Part shown: piece by piece, positions 8,496-18,120 of the stretch | Position numbering within the stretch: the stretch's first letter is position 1 | Layout: each line of letters opens with the position of its first letter | Origin: Martensiomyces pterosporus | Lineage: Eukaryota; Kickxellomycota; Kickxellomycetes; Kickxellales; Kickxellaceae | Length of the DNA stretch: 35,785 bases | Assembly (NCBI GenBank): GCA_025201845.1 | Contig: MU604015.1 | Span: forward strand, 1 to 35,785 | Direction of reading: 5' to 3' | Notes under the pieces: model-generated | Seen by the model: the letters and a program-made list of their open reading frames with translations, nothing else | Databases searched by the model: none | Told to the model about the DNA's origin: nothing | Made by a program: the position numbers and the translations under genes

Positions 8496-9829
8496 ATGTC
8501 CGAGATCAACAAACCCCTATTCCGCAAGTATCGGGGTGAACTGAACGCACTTACGTTCAATTCACGCCCCATCATTAACCGCCTAACGACGATTGCGGGG
8601 GAAAACAAGCGCGAGGCAGCCACGATTCTGAAGGCAATTGAAGAGCACCTGTCTATGACATCAGCTACTATGAAGCTCCCGGCCTTCTATCTGCTGGACT
8701 CGATAGCCAAGAACGTCGGCGACATCTACTTGCATCTTCTCAGCAGCGGGATGGTGAAAAGGATGTTCATGAAAACGTGGTGCTCGGTCGGTGACAACGT
8801 AAAGAAGGAGATGGAGAGGGTTCTAAAGACGTGGCGCGATGGCTTCCAGGGCGGCGGCAAGAACCTTTTCCAGCCATTTGTGCTGAAGGGTATCGACGAG
8901 GAGCTGGCAAGACTGAAGGCGCAGGCCAACAGAGTTGGCGCCATCCCAACCTCGGACGGTGTGGATCTACTGGACAAACTGACGAATACGCAGGCGTATG
9001 CCAGGAAGCGCTCCTTGGACGAGCAGCGGCAGGCCATGAAGCGCGCTGCTGCTGCGTCAAATGGCGCCAAGGCTGCTGCAAGCGTGCCTCCTGAGAAGAG
9101 ACCAAGACCCCAGCCTACGCAGGCAAAGGTGAGTATCGCCTTGGACGAGCACTTGCTCTATGCTATAGCTTTGTACTTTACCACTTTTTCGTTCATTTTC
9201 AGTCGTGTACATGCTGATGCTGATGCTGCTGATGCTGATGCTGCTGCTGCTGCTGCTGCGTTGCCCTATCTGTTGCTGCCAATGCCTCTTGTGCTGCGTG
9301 TTAATAATAGAATCATCGAGCATAGTTTACATGTAATTTCGCTGGCTGCAGATGCTTGGTGCCAACACGGCACAAAGGCGCTACTTTATGCCGGTCTACA
9401 GCTGTGTGTCTGCATGCGTACTAATACCCAGCCATTTTTGTACATTGCCTTTTTGTTTTGCTTTCTGCATAGGAACCTCGCAACCAGAGGCTGCTTCAGG
9501 ATGTCAACAGGATAATGCTGAAGAAGCAAGTCGAGCAGCTGCGCAAACCCAACGACCCTTTGCTCTATGATGTCGTCACGATCTTGAGCCGAATCAAGCA
9601 GCTGGTAACCGAAACAGTGCTTCCTGACGACCAGGTCGCCATCATTCGCCAGCAGCTTGCAGACATTGACGGCAACGGGAATGGGTCCTCTGCTGCTGGC
9701 ATTAGTAGTCTCCCTGCTTCTGCCCCGGCTGCTATGGAGGCAGAGAGAAGATCTACCACCCCTCCTTACTCTCCACCGCCACACGTGCTTAGTGCTGCTG
9801 TTGGTAGCAATGCGAATGGAAAGCCACAA

Positions 9830-9863
<34 letters not shown>

Positions 9864-11297
9864 CAGCTGCCAGTGTGAACAAACCCAAGCCGCAGGCTGA
9901 TCCTAATTTGCTTGTACAAAATCTGCTAGCTAGTCCAGAGCTTATCAATAGTCTGAGCAAAATTGCGCCTAGCATTACGTCGCTGCTAGGAGGTGCAGGT
10001 GGTGGCACCGGTTCTCGAAGCCAGCCGCAGTTCCCGTATGAAAGCTATACAAGGTTTGCTCAGCTTGAGCCCATCCCGCTAACCCATGCGTCAATTATAA
10101 GGTAAGCGACAGTCTTGTATATATCTTCCCTCCCCCTGTCGATGCTGCAGCCATGTACCCGACGTGCTTTGCATTGCCTGTGTATTGGATGGTGGCAGCG
10201 GGCGATGGTGCTATTGTGCGTGCTCGGTCGTCTCAGCCGCACAACCTGCGTGGTGCTCTTAGAAAGACAGCATCCTTGCACTCGCCCTTGCTGACCACCT
10301 TTCTCAGCCCGCACCTCAATTACATTTACGGACATGCCACCCGCACACAAGCATGCGTGCAGATATGCGTATGCTGCTTGAGATGTGGGCCTGCCTCTAT
10401 TTTGACGGAAATAAACAGCAAAACCATTTACTCTACATTCAGACATCAATTTTTTTTGTTTTTGTTTGAAGAAACTGCATGGTGGAGTGAGTCTAAATGT
10501 GCGACCGCTATCCGCTGTACATTCCGTCCCATCCTTATTTTGCAGGGTGCACATATCATACAGCGCTAGCCTGAAGAACTAGTGGGTGTGGAGCTGTCCA
10601 GTGCCGGACACATTAGCAACTAATATTCTCTCTTTGCATGGCTCTATTCGATGCCCATTGCACTTTTCCTTGTAGAAGCCGGCCTGGGATACACAGCATT
10701 CTGTACAAGGGGTATCCAAACGTGTGCAAGCAATGCGGGTGGCGCAGCGATGACAGCGAGCTGGGCCTGAAGAAGATGGAGCAGCACCTGGATTGGCATT
10801 TCCGCCGCAACAGGCGGTCGCAGCAAGACCGAGTGCGCAAGGCCAATGCGCGCGGGTGGTATGTGGGCCGAGGAGGCTGGGAGGCAGCAGCCACCGACGA
10901 GGAGGCAGCTAGTGGCAGTGCGGGCGCAGCTGGCAGTGGCATAAGCAGGCCAGGGCAAACAGCAGATGCTCTGTTTGCAAGTGGGCTTGGTGGCGACAAG
11001 GCAGCGGGGCCTGGCGCAAAGCTAAGCGGTGGCAACGGCAGTGGCAGCGGATCGCCGCCAGTGGAGAAGCTTCGCGAGCAGACTGTGATTGTGTCTACAG
11101 ATAATAACAACCGACCATGTCCGATTTGCAAGGAGCACTTTGAACGCAGGTTCAATGAAGAAGAAGAGGAATGGGAGTTTGTGAATGCGGTGCTGGTGGA
11201 TGGAGCTGTCTACCATGCCACCTGCCGCGCGGACTTGGCGGACGCCGCAGTGCCCGCAGCAGCAGTCCCTTCGCCTGGCGCGTCAATTGCAGGCTGA
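8496..11297 (+). CDS. PCF11: PCF11, cleavage and polyadenylation factor IA subunit (3 exons)
   Basis: Exons 8496-9128, 9473-10101 and 10676-11297 join in frame to 627 residues. Residues 1-125 are the RNA polymerase II CTD-interacting domain (FRKYRGELNALTFNSRP, then KLPAFYLLDSIAKNVG). Exon 2 carries the QLRKPNDPLLYDVVTILSRIKQL helix region and a poly-Ala run (about 9830-9862). Exon 3 has two zinc-binding modules: CKQCGWRSDD...HLDWHF, and CPICKEHF...YHATC, the Clp1-binding end of Pcf11. Pcf11 couples transcript cleavage to Pol II termination in the nucleus. Junction 1 is phase 0 (GCAAAG/GTGAGT...CATAG/GAACC). Junction 2 is phase 2 (ATAAG/GTAAGC...TTGTAG/AAGCC) and rebuilds Arg. The splice is supported by the continuous Pcf11-like PLTHASIIR-SRPGIHSILY junction. 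Confidence 0.9.
9129..9472 (+). other. PCF11 intron 1, stop-free in frame, with GCTGAT/GCT microsatellite
   Basis: 344 bases, GTGAGT...GCATAG. It contains a GCTGAT/GCT microsatellite at about 9211-9259. The exon 1 frame stays open through the whole intron and stops at 9513-9515, so retention would give a 339-residue CID-only product. Confidence 0.85.
10102..10675 (+). other. PCF11 intron 2, containing an AATAAA
   Basis: 574 bases, GTAAGC...TTGTAG. An internal AATAAA is at 10410-10415, followed by a T-rich tract (10450-10465). The internal acceptor-like TTTGCAG (10539-10545) leads to an early stop and is not used in my model. Confidence 0.8.
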
Positions 11298-13523
11298 GCT
11301 GAATGCCCTGCTGCTGGTTTCCGATGCTTGTTTTTTCTGTTTCGTTTTATGAGTCGGAGTTATCATTATACGAGGGTTTATTGCTCGTCTCCGAGCGCTC
11401 TCGCGCCTTAAGCACTGTGGCTTGGGCCCGCGTTTGGCAGCACGTGCACGATCTTGGATCTGTTCAGCATGACTTTTCTGCTGCCGCCAGCCATCTGCAC
11501 CCTTGTGTTCCTTTTCGCTTCCCTCTTTCCTGTTTTCTTTTCGCTACGCATAGCCGTTGAATACATCATACTTGGCAATGGCAGAAACGAGCCCCCTGCT
11601 ATGCAGCCTGCGAATCAAGTGAGCCTGCTGCTGTTGTCGCTGTTGTTTCCTTCATTGTGCGTGGAACAAGGCATGTCCATTGTAGGGCTGGATCTACAGT
11701 GTTCATGGGCAAATATGTGCAAATGCGGGTGTGTCTGCGGTTGTTCTCTCTCGGTGCGTGTTGCCGCGCACTATCTTAGGCACAGGAGTGCGTCTGCCGG
11801 CGCGATTTACGGGGTGGAAAAGCACGCCAGGCGGGCGGCATCGCTCGCATATCTTACCAGCCATACATGCATACGCGCATACATAAGCACTGCTGGCTGC
11901 CACACCGCTGCGTGTCTGTTTACCTATTTGCTTATTTGTTTAGCCACTGTGCTATTGTGCGGGTTCTGGAGCCAGATGGCTCGGGTTTCCCTTTGGGGGC
12001 AGGTGAAGCAGCAGGCCTGTGTTTTTGCCTTTCTGCTGCTGCCTTTACTGCCGCTTGCCCGCCAAAAAAAAAAAACAAAAAAAACAAAGCACTCGATGTC
12101 TGCCTCTCGTCCGACAGAACAGCCATTTGCCGCCAGAATAGGCGACGGGGATTTTCGCAAGAGCGGCTGTGTGGGATTATTGCCTGTGCAGCACAGCGGG
12201 AGGGGAGATGCGCACAGCATGCAAGCCGCATGGGATTGCCGCAGATTTGCTGCTCGACTCTCCAGGCGCTTGCGGCTGAGCTCATTGAAGGAGCAGCCAG
12301 CACAAGCGCTCGAGGCGGCTGCAGAGGGCTTTCCCAAGGCGAGAGAGGAGTAGGATTGCGTGTTGGCATTGCGTGCAACGAGTGTCCGAACGGCTGACGC
12401 GGCTGCTGCAATCGAACATTGCTGCATGTCCCTCGGCGATTGTTGATTTGCTCGTAGGTGCTGTAATTTCCCATCGCATCCCGCCTGCTACAACCCCGAG
12501 GATAGGACAAGGCAGCGCAAGACAAGGCAGCTACAGCATAAAAAATTTTCACCCTTGCTTCATTTCACCACATTTCATGCTGCGCCGGCTGATGAATGAA
12601 CACACCACCCAGACCCATGCATCCACATGTCACCATGTCTCAACAAGTGCACCCCCGCCACCAACACGGCCCTATGCCCAAGCAAAGACAGCCTGCCCTG
12701 GGCATGAGCAGCAGATACTTCTTTTCTTCTTCTCACGTATGCGCGGCTCTTTTCAGCACTATTTTCCAGCACTCTCTCCCTCCAGCTGCACTTTGTTCTT
12801 TGACCTTGCTTGTGCTCCATACCCGTCGTTGTCGCCTGCTCGCTGTCAACCGTGTTTTTGCTGACAGACCAGGAGAGGCAGCATCTATTTCACAGCACGA
12901 CCACTGGCCACAGCCTACTGCTGTGTTTATCAGCTTTATCAGCTCAAGCCCAAGGGCAGGTACTCAACACACACCACCTCCAGCCTACTGCGAAATTATG
13001 CACAAGAGACGCAACGCCCCCAGTCACACTAGAGCATGAGCAGAGCCTGGTGCTTCATTATTCCAAGGAAGCAGTGTAGTGGTGAACAGCCTACACGCTC
13101 TGCTGTGCAGAAGAGGGGTTTATTGTACACTAAATGAGCCCTAGTCTTGCTCTATTCGCCGCATTACGCCCGCACCTCCTTTTTTTTGCAGGGCTATTGT
13201 TGGGGATATCCTCTCGCTCCCATCTCGGATATCGCCCCTTCTTTTGCTTGTGCTGCTTGCCTTGTGTGTATGTGCTTTTGCGTTGCATTCCGAACCTTTA
13301 TGCCGCAACATCGCAGTTGGTCCATTATTCAAGAGTATGATGCTTCTGAGCGCCTTGGAAAATTTTGCCTCACAAGTGCGCTCGTACACCGGCAGATGGG
13401 GCCTTCTTTGGTCCGCCGTTCATGCGCTTCTAATTATGGACGCGCTTCGTTTTCTGCCTCTGCCTACCCGCCTCTTTGACTGTGTCTGCTGTATGTAGGA
13501 GCCCTGCCAAGCCAAGATAGCAC
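11298..13523. other. 2.2-kb upstream region/leader of the bZIP gene
   Basis: No convincing gene. It holds an E-box CACGTG (about 11442-11447), an A11 run (about 12065-12075), pyrimidine-rich stretches (11500-11540, 13180-13260) and many ATGs opening short frames, including 13134 and 13339 close to the bZIP start. The 299-codon plus frame at 11454-12353 is Cys/Leu/Ser-rich with no domain and overlaps open minus frames. A short His/Gln/Pro-rich frame at 12617-12720 could be an unrecognised upstream exon. The length and upstream ATGs fit a translationally regulated transcription-factor leader, but this is inference. Confidence 0.35.
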
Positions 13524-15137
13524 ATGGATTCCGAACCAGCCCACCGCCACATGTACACCCAGCAATGTCTGGACCCACTAGGCGCCGCTGTCGCCGGCAA
13601 ACACGCCGCCTACCCGCCATACCCTCCAGTACAGCACGCAGCTGCTGCTGAGCGCACTCACCACAGCAGCCACCCGCTGCCGCCACCGCCTGGGCCGCCG
13701 CCGCCGCCAACAATGGGCCATCCAGAGCAGCCTTACTCGCCACACTACGCCAGTAATCCTGCTTGCCCGCCACCAATCTCGACACCCTCGCACCCCATTC
13801 CCCACCACGGCAGCAGCCATAGCAGCATCCGCCACCAGCACCCACCAATCTCACGCCCGCTCTCGCTGCACTCCAGTCCCTATCAGCAGTGGGCCACAGG
13901 CGGACCGCGATATGGAGATAGTGGGCTCAGCAGCTCCGGTACAGGCACTGGTGCTGGCACTGCTGATATTGGGAGAAAGCGCCATGCCTCTGATAGTCCG
14001 CCCACACCTGCTCACTGGTCCACAAATGCTCCTGTCTCCTCTGAGCACCGCTACGCACGACCGCCACCACCGCATGGAGAGCGACCGGGGTTCTCTTCGC
14101 CGCTATCTCCAGCATGCTACCCACCCGACACACGCACATACCCTCCTCCACACGTGCATTCATCTGCCCCTGTAGGTGCCTTAATAGCTCCACCTCCAAC
14201 ACTGGGTGGGCCTGCAGATAGGCCAGCTGGCAGACAGGAAGCCGCCTCAGGCAGATGGCCTCGTCGGTCGCTGTCTGGTATCGACAGCAATAACAGTCCA
14301 GAGGCTGAGAGAACGGAAGCCGCAGCGATCTCGACGGAGAGCAAGTCCGAGGACAGCAGCAAGGCGCCACCAGGCGAGAAGCCTTCATCTTCTACAACAG
14401 CGCGCAAACCAGGGTCCGCAAAGAGACGGCGAGATGCAAACGCAGAGGGCGGCCCCAGCACACAAGGCGGACAGCCAAAAGCACCGAGACGCAGTGCCCC
14501 AGAGGGGTCGGCTGGCGACGAGAACGAGGATCAAACAGACAGCAGGAAAGGCTATGGTAAGGACGGGGAGGACGAGGAGGACGGGGAGGATGCCGGCGAC
14601 AGGTTTGATGTGAGGGACGGCGAGGAGGCTGCAAAGATTCTTGAGGAGCGCCGGAAGCGCAATGCGAATGCATCGGCAAGGTTCCGCAAGCGCCGCAATG
14701 AGCGCGAGCGCGAGCTTGTAGCCAGGTGTCTGTTCCTTGAGCAGAAGATCTTTGAGCTGGTGGGCCTCAAGTCTTTCGACGAGATCATGGTGGATGCGCC
14801 AAAGGCGTCGGCCATCGATGGCGTGCTTAAGCGCAGACCCATTCCGTCCGCCTCATCCATTGCCTCGCCCATCTCAACGCAGCTCGCCATTAGCCACCTT
14901 GCCGGCAGCTCACGGAGCACCGGTGCTGAGCCAGATACTGCTGCTGGCCAGGGGCCCAGCGGCGGCCTGTCCATCGACGCACTGACTGCACCGCACTCTG
15001 CTAGTGACATGTGGGCTCTCTGCCTTGAGCTTAAGGAGCAGATGGCTGGATCGCTGGAAAGAATCAGCGCGCTGGAAGAGAGGCTGGAAAAGACCATGCC
15101 ATCGTCGCCTCCGCCTTCTCCGTCCTCAAGGCCCTAA
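13524..15137 (+). CDS. bZIP transcription factor, Cys3/Met4-type basic region
   Basis: 537 residues from ATG 13524. Residues 1-370 are disordered Pro/His/Ser-rich sequence with a PPPPPG run (about 52-62) and an acidic EDEEDGEDAGD stretch just before the DNA-binding domain. The basic region is ERRKRNANASARFRKRRNERE, with Asn380 starting N-x-x-A-S-x-R-F-R. The Phe where Gcn4 has Ser is the pattern of the Neurospora Cys3 / yeast Met4-Met28 sulphur regulators. A short zipper (ELVARCLFLEQKIFEL) follows, and a second coiled-coil lies at the C-terminus (about 490-523). It is a nuclear DNA-binding factor. Its target pathway (sulphur or amino-acid metabolism) is inferred from the basic region alone. 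Confidence 0.88.
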   Translation: MDSEPAHRHMYTQQCLDPLGAAVAGKHAAYPPYPPVQHAAAAERTHHSSHPLPPPPGPPPPPTMGHPEQPYSPHYASNPACPPPISTPSHPIPHHGSSHSSIRHQHPPISRPLSLHSSPYQQWATGGPRYGDSGLSSSGTGTGAGTADIGRKRHASDSPPTPAHWSTNAPVSSEHRYARPPPPHGERPGFSSPLSPACYPPDTRTYPPPHVHSSAPVGALIAPPPTLGGPADRPAGRQEAASGRWPRRSLSGIDSNNSPEAERTEAAAISTESKSEDSSKAPPGEKPSSSTTARKPGSAKRRRDANAEGGPSTQGGQPKAPRRSAPEGSAGDENEDQTDSRKGYGKDGEDEEDGEDAGDRFDVRDGEEAAKILEERRKRNANASARFRKRRNERERELVARCLFLEQKIFELVGLKSFDEIMVDAPKASAIDGVLKRRPIPSASSIASPISTQLAISHLAGSSRSTGAEPDTAAGQGPSGGLSIDALTAPHSASDMWALCLELKEQMAGSLERISALEERLEKTMPSSPPPSPSSRP

Positions 15138-15263
15138 GCAGCTGCAGCCAAAAGGCATTTTCTGCTGTAGCCGAAGAGCCACCACAGCTAATTGCCACCC
15201 ACGTGGAGAAGCCCCGTAAACACTCTTTCTGCAGATGAAAATAACGCTGCATAGTACAAAGAC

Positions 15264-15269
15264 AATAAA
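15264..15269 (+). terminator. AATAAA poly(A) signal of the bZIP gene
   Basis: AATAAA 127 bases after the bZIP stop and 114 bases before the next gene's ATG; the only canonical signal in this short gap. Confidence 0.5.
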
Positions 15270-15382
15270 CAATGATGAGCAAGTTGAGGATGCGATGCAT
15301 ACCTTACCCTGCCAACTCTAGCACAGCACACACGAACATACACGCACTCTCTTTCTTCCGCGCTGCCCCCTTTTGAATTCAG

Positions 15383-16999
15383 ATGCATTCAGATAGACCA
15401 GAAAAGCGTGTGAACGGCAGTACCATGGGCCAGCATGTCAGCGATGGCTACGACAAGAGCATCCACCGACTTCTCGACGAGATCCAGGAGCACAAGCACA
15501 GAGCCACACAGCTAGTCAGTGCGATCGAGCAAAGCATGTATGTCACGGCATCCAGCACGCCGACGCCAAGCGCCCCGCCAATCGACCCGCTGCCAGAACC
15601 AGTAGCGCGCTCGCCGCCAGATAGCTTCTTTGAAGGATTCACTCGTGACTTTATCGAAAACTACCAGCCACAAGAGACAGTGCTGCTACCCAGCACCGAT
15701 GAGCGGAGGAAGGTGTGCGGGACTTTGACGAGGCAGCTCGAAAAGGGCGGCTCAGGCAGATGGGAAAGGGAGGACGAGGAGCAAGATTTGCCGGGGGATT
15801 ACGGTCATGGCAAAGGCGTGCTTGCTGCGAGGAGGGGGGCCAGTGCTAGCGTTTATGGAGACAGCAGCACTGCAGACCCCGTGGCTCCACACGCTCCGTT
15901 AGATGCTAAAGCGACGCCTCGCCGACATCAGCGATCATCGGACATGGCTCCCCGACCGAAAGGCTCCAGAAGCAGAGAGGCAGTGCGTGCGCTGGTCCCA
16001 GATACTAGCTTTGAGTCGAGTGCTCCACCAGGCGCCACAGAGCGGGGTGGTGGAATAACAAAGATCGACCGGTCTGCCAGAGGGCATCTGTGGGTCCGTG
16101 CCAATGCGGTGGATAAGCTGGGTGTCCATGAGGATGGAGAACGAGAGGAGGCTAGAATCAGAGCGATAGTTGGGCTTGCTGAGCGTATAATTGGCGTGCA
16201 GCCGCCAAATGCCTGTGGGACCGACGTCAGGCTTGCTGTCGCTGGCAGTCCAGCCAGTGCTGAAAGCCGCATCTCGCCCGCACCGAAGGGCGCTTTTGAT
16301 ACTGCCTTAGACCGAGGGCAGCACAAACGGGCACTAGCGATTAGAACAGACCACAGAAACGAGGAGACGCTGAGAATGGGTCGCTGGGTGGATGGCGAGT
16401 GGAACGAGTGGTCAGAGTACATTAACAGCATGACCACAACCGCTCCTGGATCCGGCGGGGCTGCCAGGCGTTCCCCCTTAGCGCTGGCATCGCATGAGAG
16501 CATGGCTGAGCGGTTGGAATGGGTACACGAAAGACAGCCAGGAATGTGGCGGCACGGGTTCCACGACACAGTGCTTCCCAGCGGCAAGCTGCAGCGAACG
16601 TACGAGGTTGCTGGGCTATGTCTGCAAGCGTACCCGGACGGCAATGTCAAGCGAACAGCAAGCATCGCACCACCGCCACGAGCAGCAGCCCAAGGCGGCA
16701 ACGGCGGCGGCAGCAGCGGTGGTATGCAGGATGCACGCACGGCAACGACGCTGTTCTTTGCCAACGGCGATTGGATGTGCACCATTGTCGAGCCAAGAGC
16801 AGGCCCAGCCTCGGGCAGAGAGATGGTGGAGGCTGTGTATTACTACTACAGCCAGGAGCAAGTCTGGCATGTGCAGGACACGCAGGGCGTAGAGTACCGG
16901 TACCCCGACGGGCGAGTCGAGCGGATGGACAAGACGGCAGGGTGCCACACAGTCACTCTCCCCTCAGGCGAAACACAGGTGTCGCTTGCCCGGCGATAG
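15383..16999 (+). CDS. SAS-4/CPAP-type protein with TCP10 C-terminal (G-box) domain
   Basis: 538 residues from ATG 15383; a second ATG at 15425 (taccATGG) has a better context and would remove 14 residues. Residues about 22-51 are helical (DKSIHRLLDEIQEHKH), 52-330 are mostly disordered, and 331-348 hold a Trp-rich WVDGEWNEWSEYIN. The C-terminus has the beta-repeat G-box of T-complex protein 10/CPAP/SAS-4: LPSGKLQRTY, YPDGNVKRT (from 417), LFFANGDW (from 457), VYYYYSQEQVWH (from 485), YRYPDGRVERM (505-515) and LPSGET near the end. In animals this domain binds STIL/Ana2 and the protein builds centrioles. It is much shorter than animal CPAP (over 1000 residues) and no tubulin-binding PN2-3 segment is evident. 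Intact and intronless, so probably functional. Confidence 0.78.
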   Translation: MHSDRPEKRVNGSTMGQHVSDGYDKSIHRLLDEIQEHKHRATQLVSAIEQSMYVTASSTPTPSAPPIDPLPEPVARSPPDSFFEGFTRDFIENYQPQETVLLPSTDERRKVCGTLTRQLEKGGSGRWEREDEEQDLPGDYGHGKGVLAARRGASASVYGDSSTADPVAPHAPLDAKATPRRHQRSSDMAPRPKGSRSREAVRALVPDTSFESSAPPGATERGGGITKIDRSARGHLWVRANAVDKLGVHEDGEREEARIRAIVGLAERIIGVQPPNACGTDVRLAVAGSPASAESRISPAPKGAFDTALDRGQHKRALAIRTDHRNEETLRMGRWVDGEWNEWSEYINSMTTTAPGSGGAARRSPLALASHESMAERLEWVHERQPGMWRHGFHDTVLPSGKLQRTYEVAGLCLQAYPDGNVKRTASIAPPPRAAAQGGNGGGSSGGMQDARTATTLFFANGDWMCTIVEPRAGPASGREMVEAVYYYYSQEQVWHVQDTQGVEYRYPDGRVERMDKTAGCHTVTLPSGETQVSLARR

Positions 17000-17337
17000 C
17001 AGCAAGAGGCAGCGGCAACGGAGATTGGCGTGCGCTCGCCCGAGCCGACACGCGGGAGTTGAGGGCTACTTCCGTGCTTGGTGCTTCTCGGCAGCTGCCA
17101 TCCATGCAGGAGCACATGACTGCTGGCTGATAAATATGCCACTGCCACAGCTGCTGTGCCTCGTTTGCTCTTTGCCTTTCTGTACTTTTCGCAGCTCAAT
17201 ACAGTCTCGCTGTTTTATCGCTAGCCCTCTTTCCGCCTGCCTGTTGTTTTTGCCACCTCATAGAGCAGAGGCAGTACCAGCCAGAAGCACATTCGAAAAA
17301 GACAAGCACGCGCAGCTACACATAAGCCTTGGAAACC
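17000..17337. promoter_or_regulatory. Upstream region of PEX11
   Basis: 338 bases. Pyrimidine-rich at 17160-17260, then A/C-rich just before the ATG (cctTGGAAACCATGAG). No TATA box or recognisable operator seen. Confidence 0.35.
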
Positions 17338-18120
17338 ATGAGCGGAGTAGTCGACCTCGTATCAGCCGTCGCCAATAGCAACGCCACAAGCGTCTACGTC
17401 AAATACACCAGCACTCTTGTTGGGCGCGACAAGCTATGCCGCTTGGCGCAGTACTTCTCGCGACTCCTCGTGTACGTTCTCAACCGGCGGATCCAGGCTG
17501 CTGGAAAGACTGCCGGCGCAGTTGAGTGGCTTGCGGCTCTGGTCAAGATCCAGGGAGCCATGGGAACTACGCGCAAGATCATGCGGTCGGGCAGGTTCAT
17601 CGACTTTCTGCAGCTGTTTGTGCGTGCCGTCCAGGCCAAGGGCGAGGATGACGTGGTGAGACTCCTCAGCGCACTGCACAAGCTTGGGATGTTTGCGTTC
17701 ATGGCAGCCGATACTCTGGGCCTGCTGGGCACTACCCTGGGGCTCATTAAGCTGAGAGATCCTGCCAAGGTCGGGCGTGCTGCGCAGAGGGGGTGGATGC
17801 TGGCCATCGTGTGCCAGCTGCTGACGGCTGTCTACCAGCTGCGCAATCTGGCGATGAGAGAGGCAGACCTGCAGCGCGTCAGGCAGCATGTTGAAAAGTC
17901 GGCGGATGTGCTCGGCGACAGGGAATGCGTGGTTGAGGAGCAAATCATTCGCCGCCAAAAGGCACAGGCCAACCGCCAGCTGCTCGCTGCTGCTCTGGAC
18001 CTTACCATTCCAGTCAGGGGCCTGGGAATCTTGAACATCAATGAAGGCCTAGTGGCCCTGGCGGGCACCATCACGTCACTGCTGGGTGTGCAAGACGTAC
18101 TGTCCAAAATCACCGCCTAA
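17338..18120 (+). CDS. PEX11: PEX11, peroxisomal membrane elongation protein
   Basis: 260 residues from ATG 17338; a TTG nine bases earlier is not a credible start. The N-terminus has the Pex11 amphipathic helix region (SVYVKYTSTLVGRDKLCRLAQYFSRLLVYVL), then a KIMRSGRFIDFLQLF block, an LGLLGTTLGLIKL hydrophobic segment and a C-terminal membrane-associated helix (GLVALAGTITSLLGVQDVL). Pex11 inserts into the peroxisomal membrane, tubulates it and promotes fission. Length is typical of fungal Pex11 (about 235-260). Convergent with the orphan gene at 18889. Confidence 0.93.
   Translation: MSGVVDLVSAVANSNATSVYVKYTSTLVGRDKLCRLAQYFSRLLVYVLNRRIQAAGKTAGAVEWLAALVKIQGAMGTTRKIMRSGRFIDFLQLFVRAVQAKGEDDVVRLLSALHKLGMFAFMAADTLGLLGTTLGLIKLRDPAKVGRAAQRGWMLAIVCQLLTAVYQLRNLAMREADLQRVRQHVEKSADVLGDRECVVEEQIIRRQKAQANRQLLAAALDLTIPVRGLGILNINEGLVALAGTITSLLGVQDVLSKITA

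Noticed and set aside
10539..10617. Alternative acceptor TTTGCAG in PCF11 intron 2 giving an extra exon
   Set aside because: The reading VHISYSASLKN hits a stop after 12 codons, and using the next GT to continue rebuilds a TAA with the exon 3 acceptor. Direct joining of 10101 to 10676 gives the family-like sequence.
11454..12353. 299-codon plus-strand frame upstream of the bZIP gene
   Set aside because: Its hydrophobic segments are pyrimidine-rich DNA read as Leu/Phe/Ser. There is no family similarity, and two overlapping minus frames are equally open.
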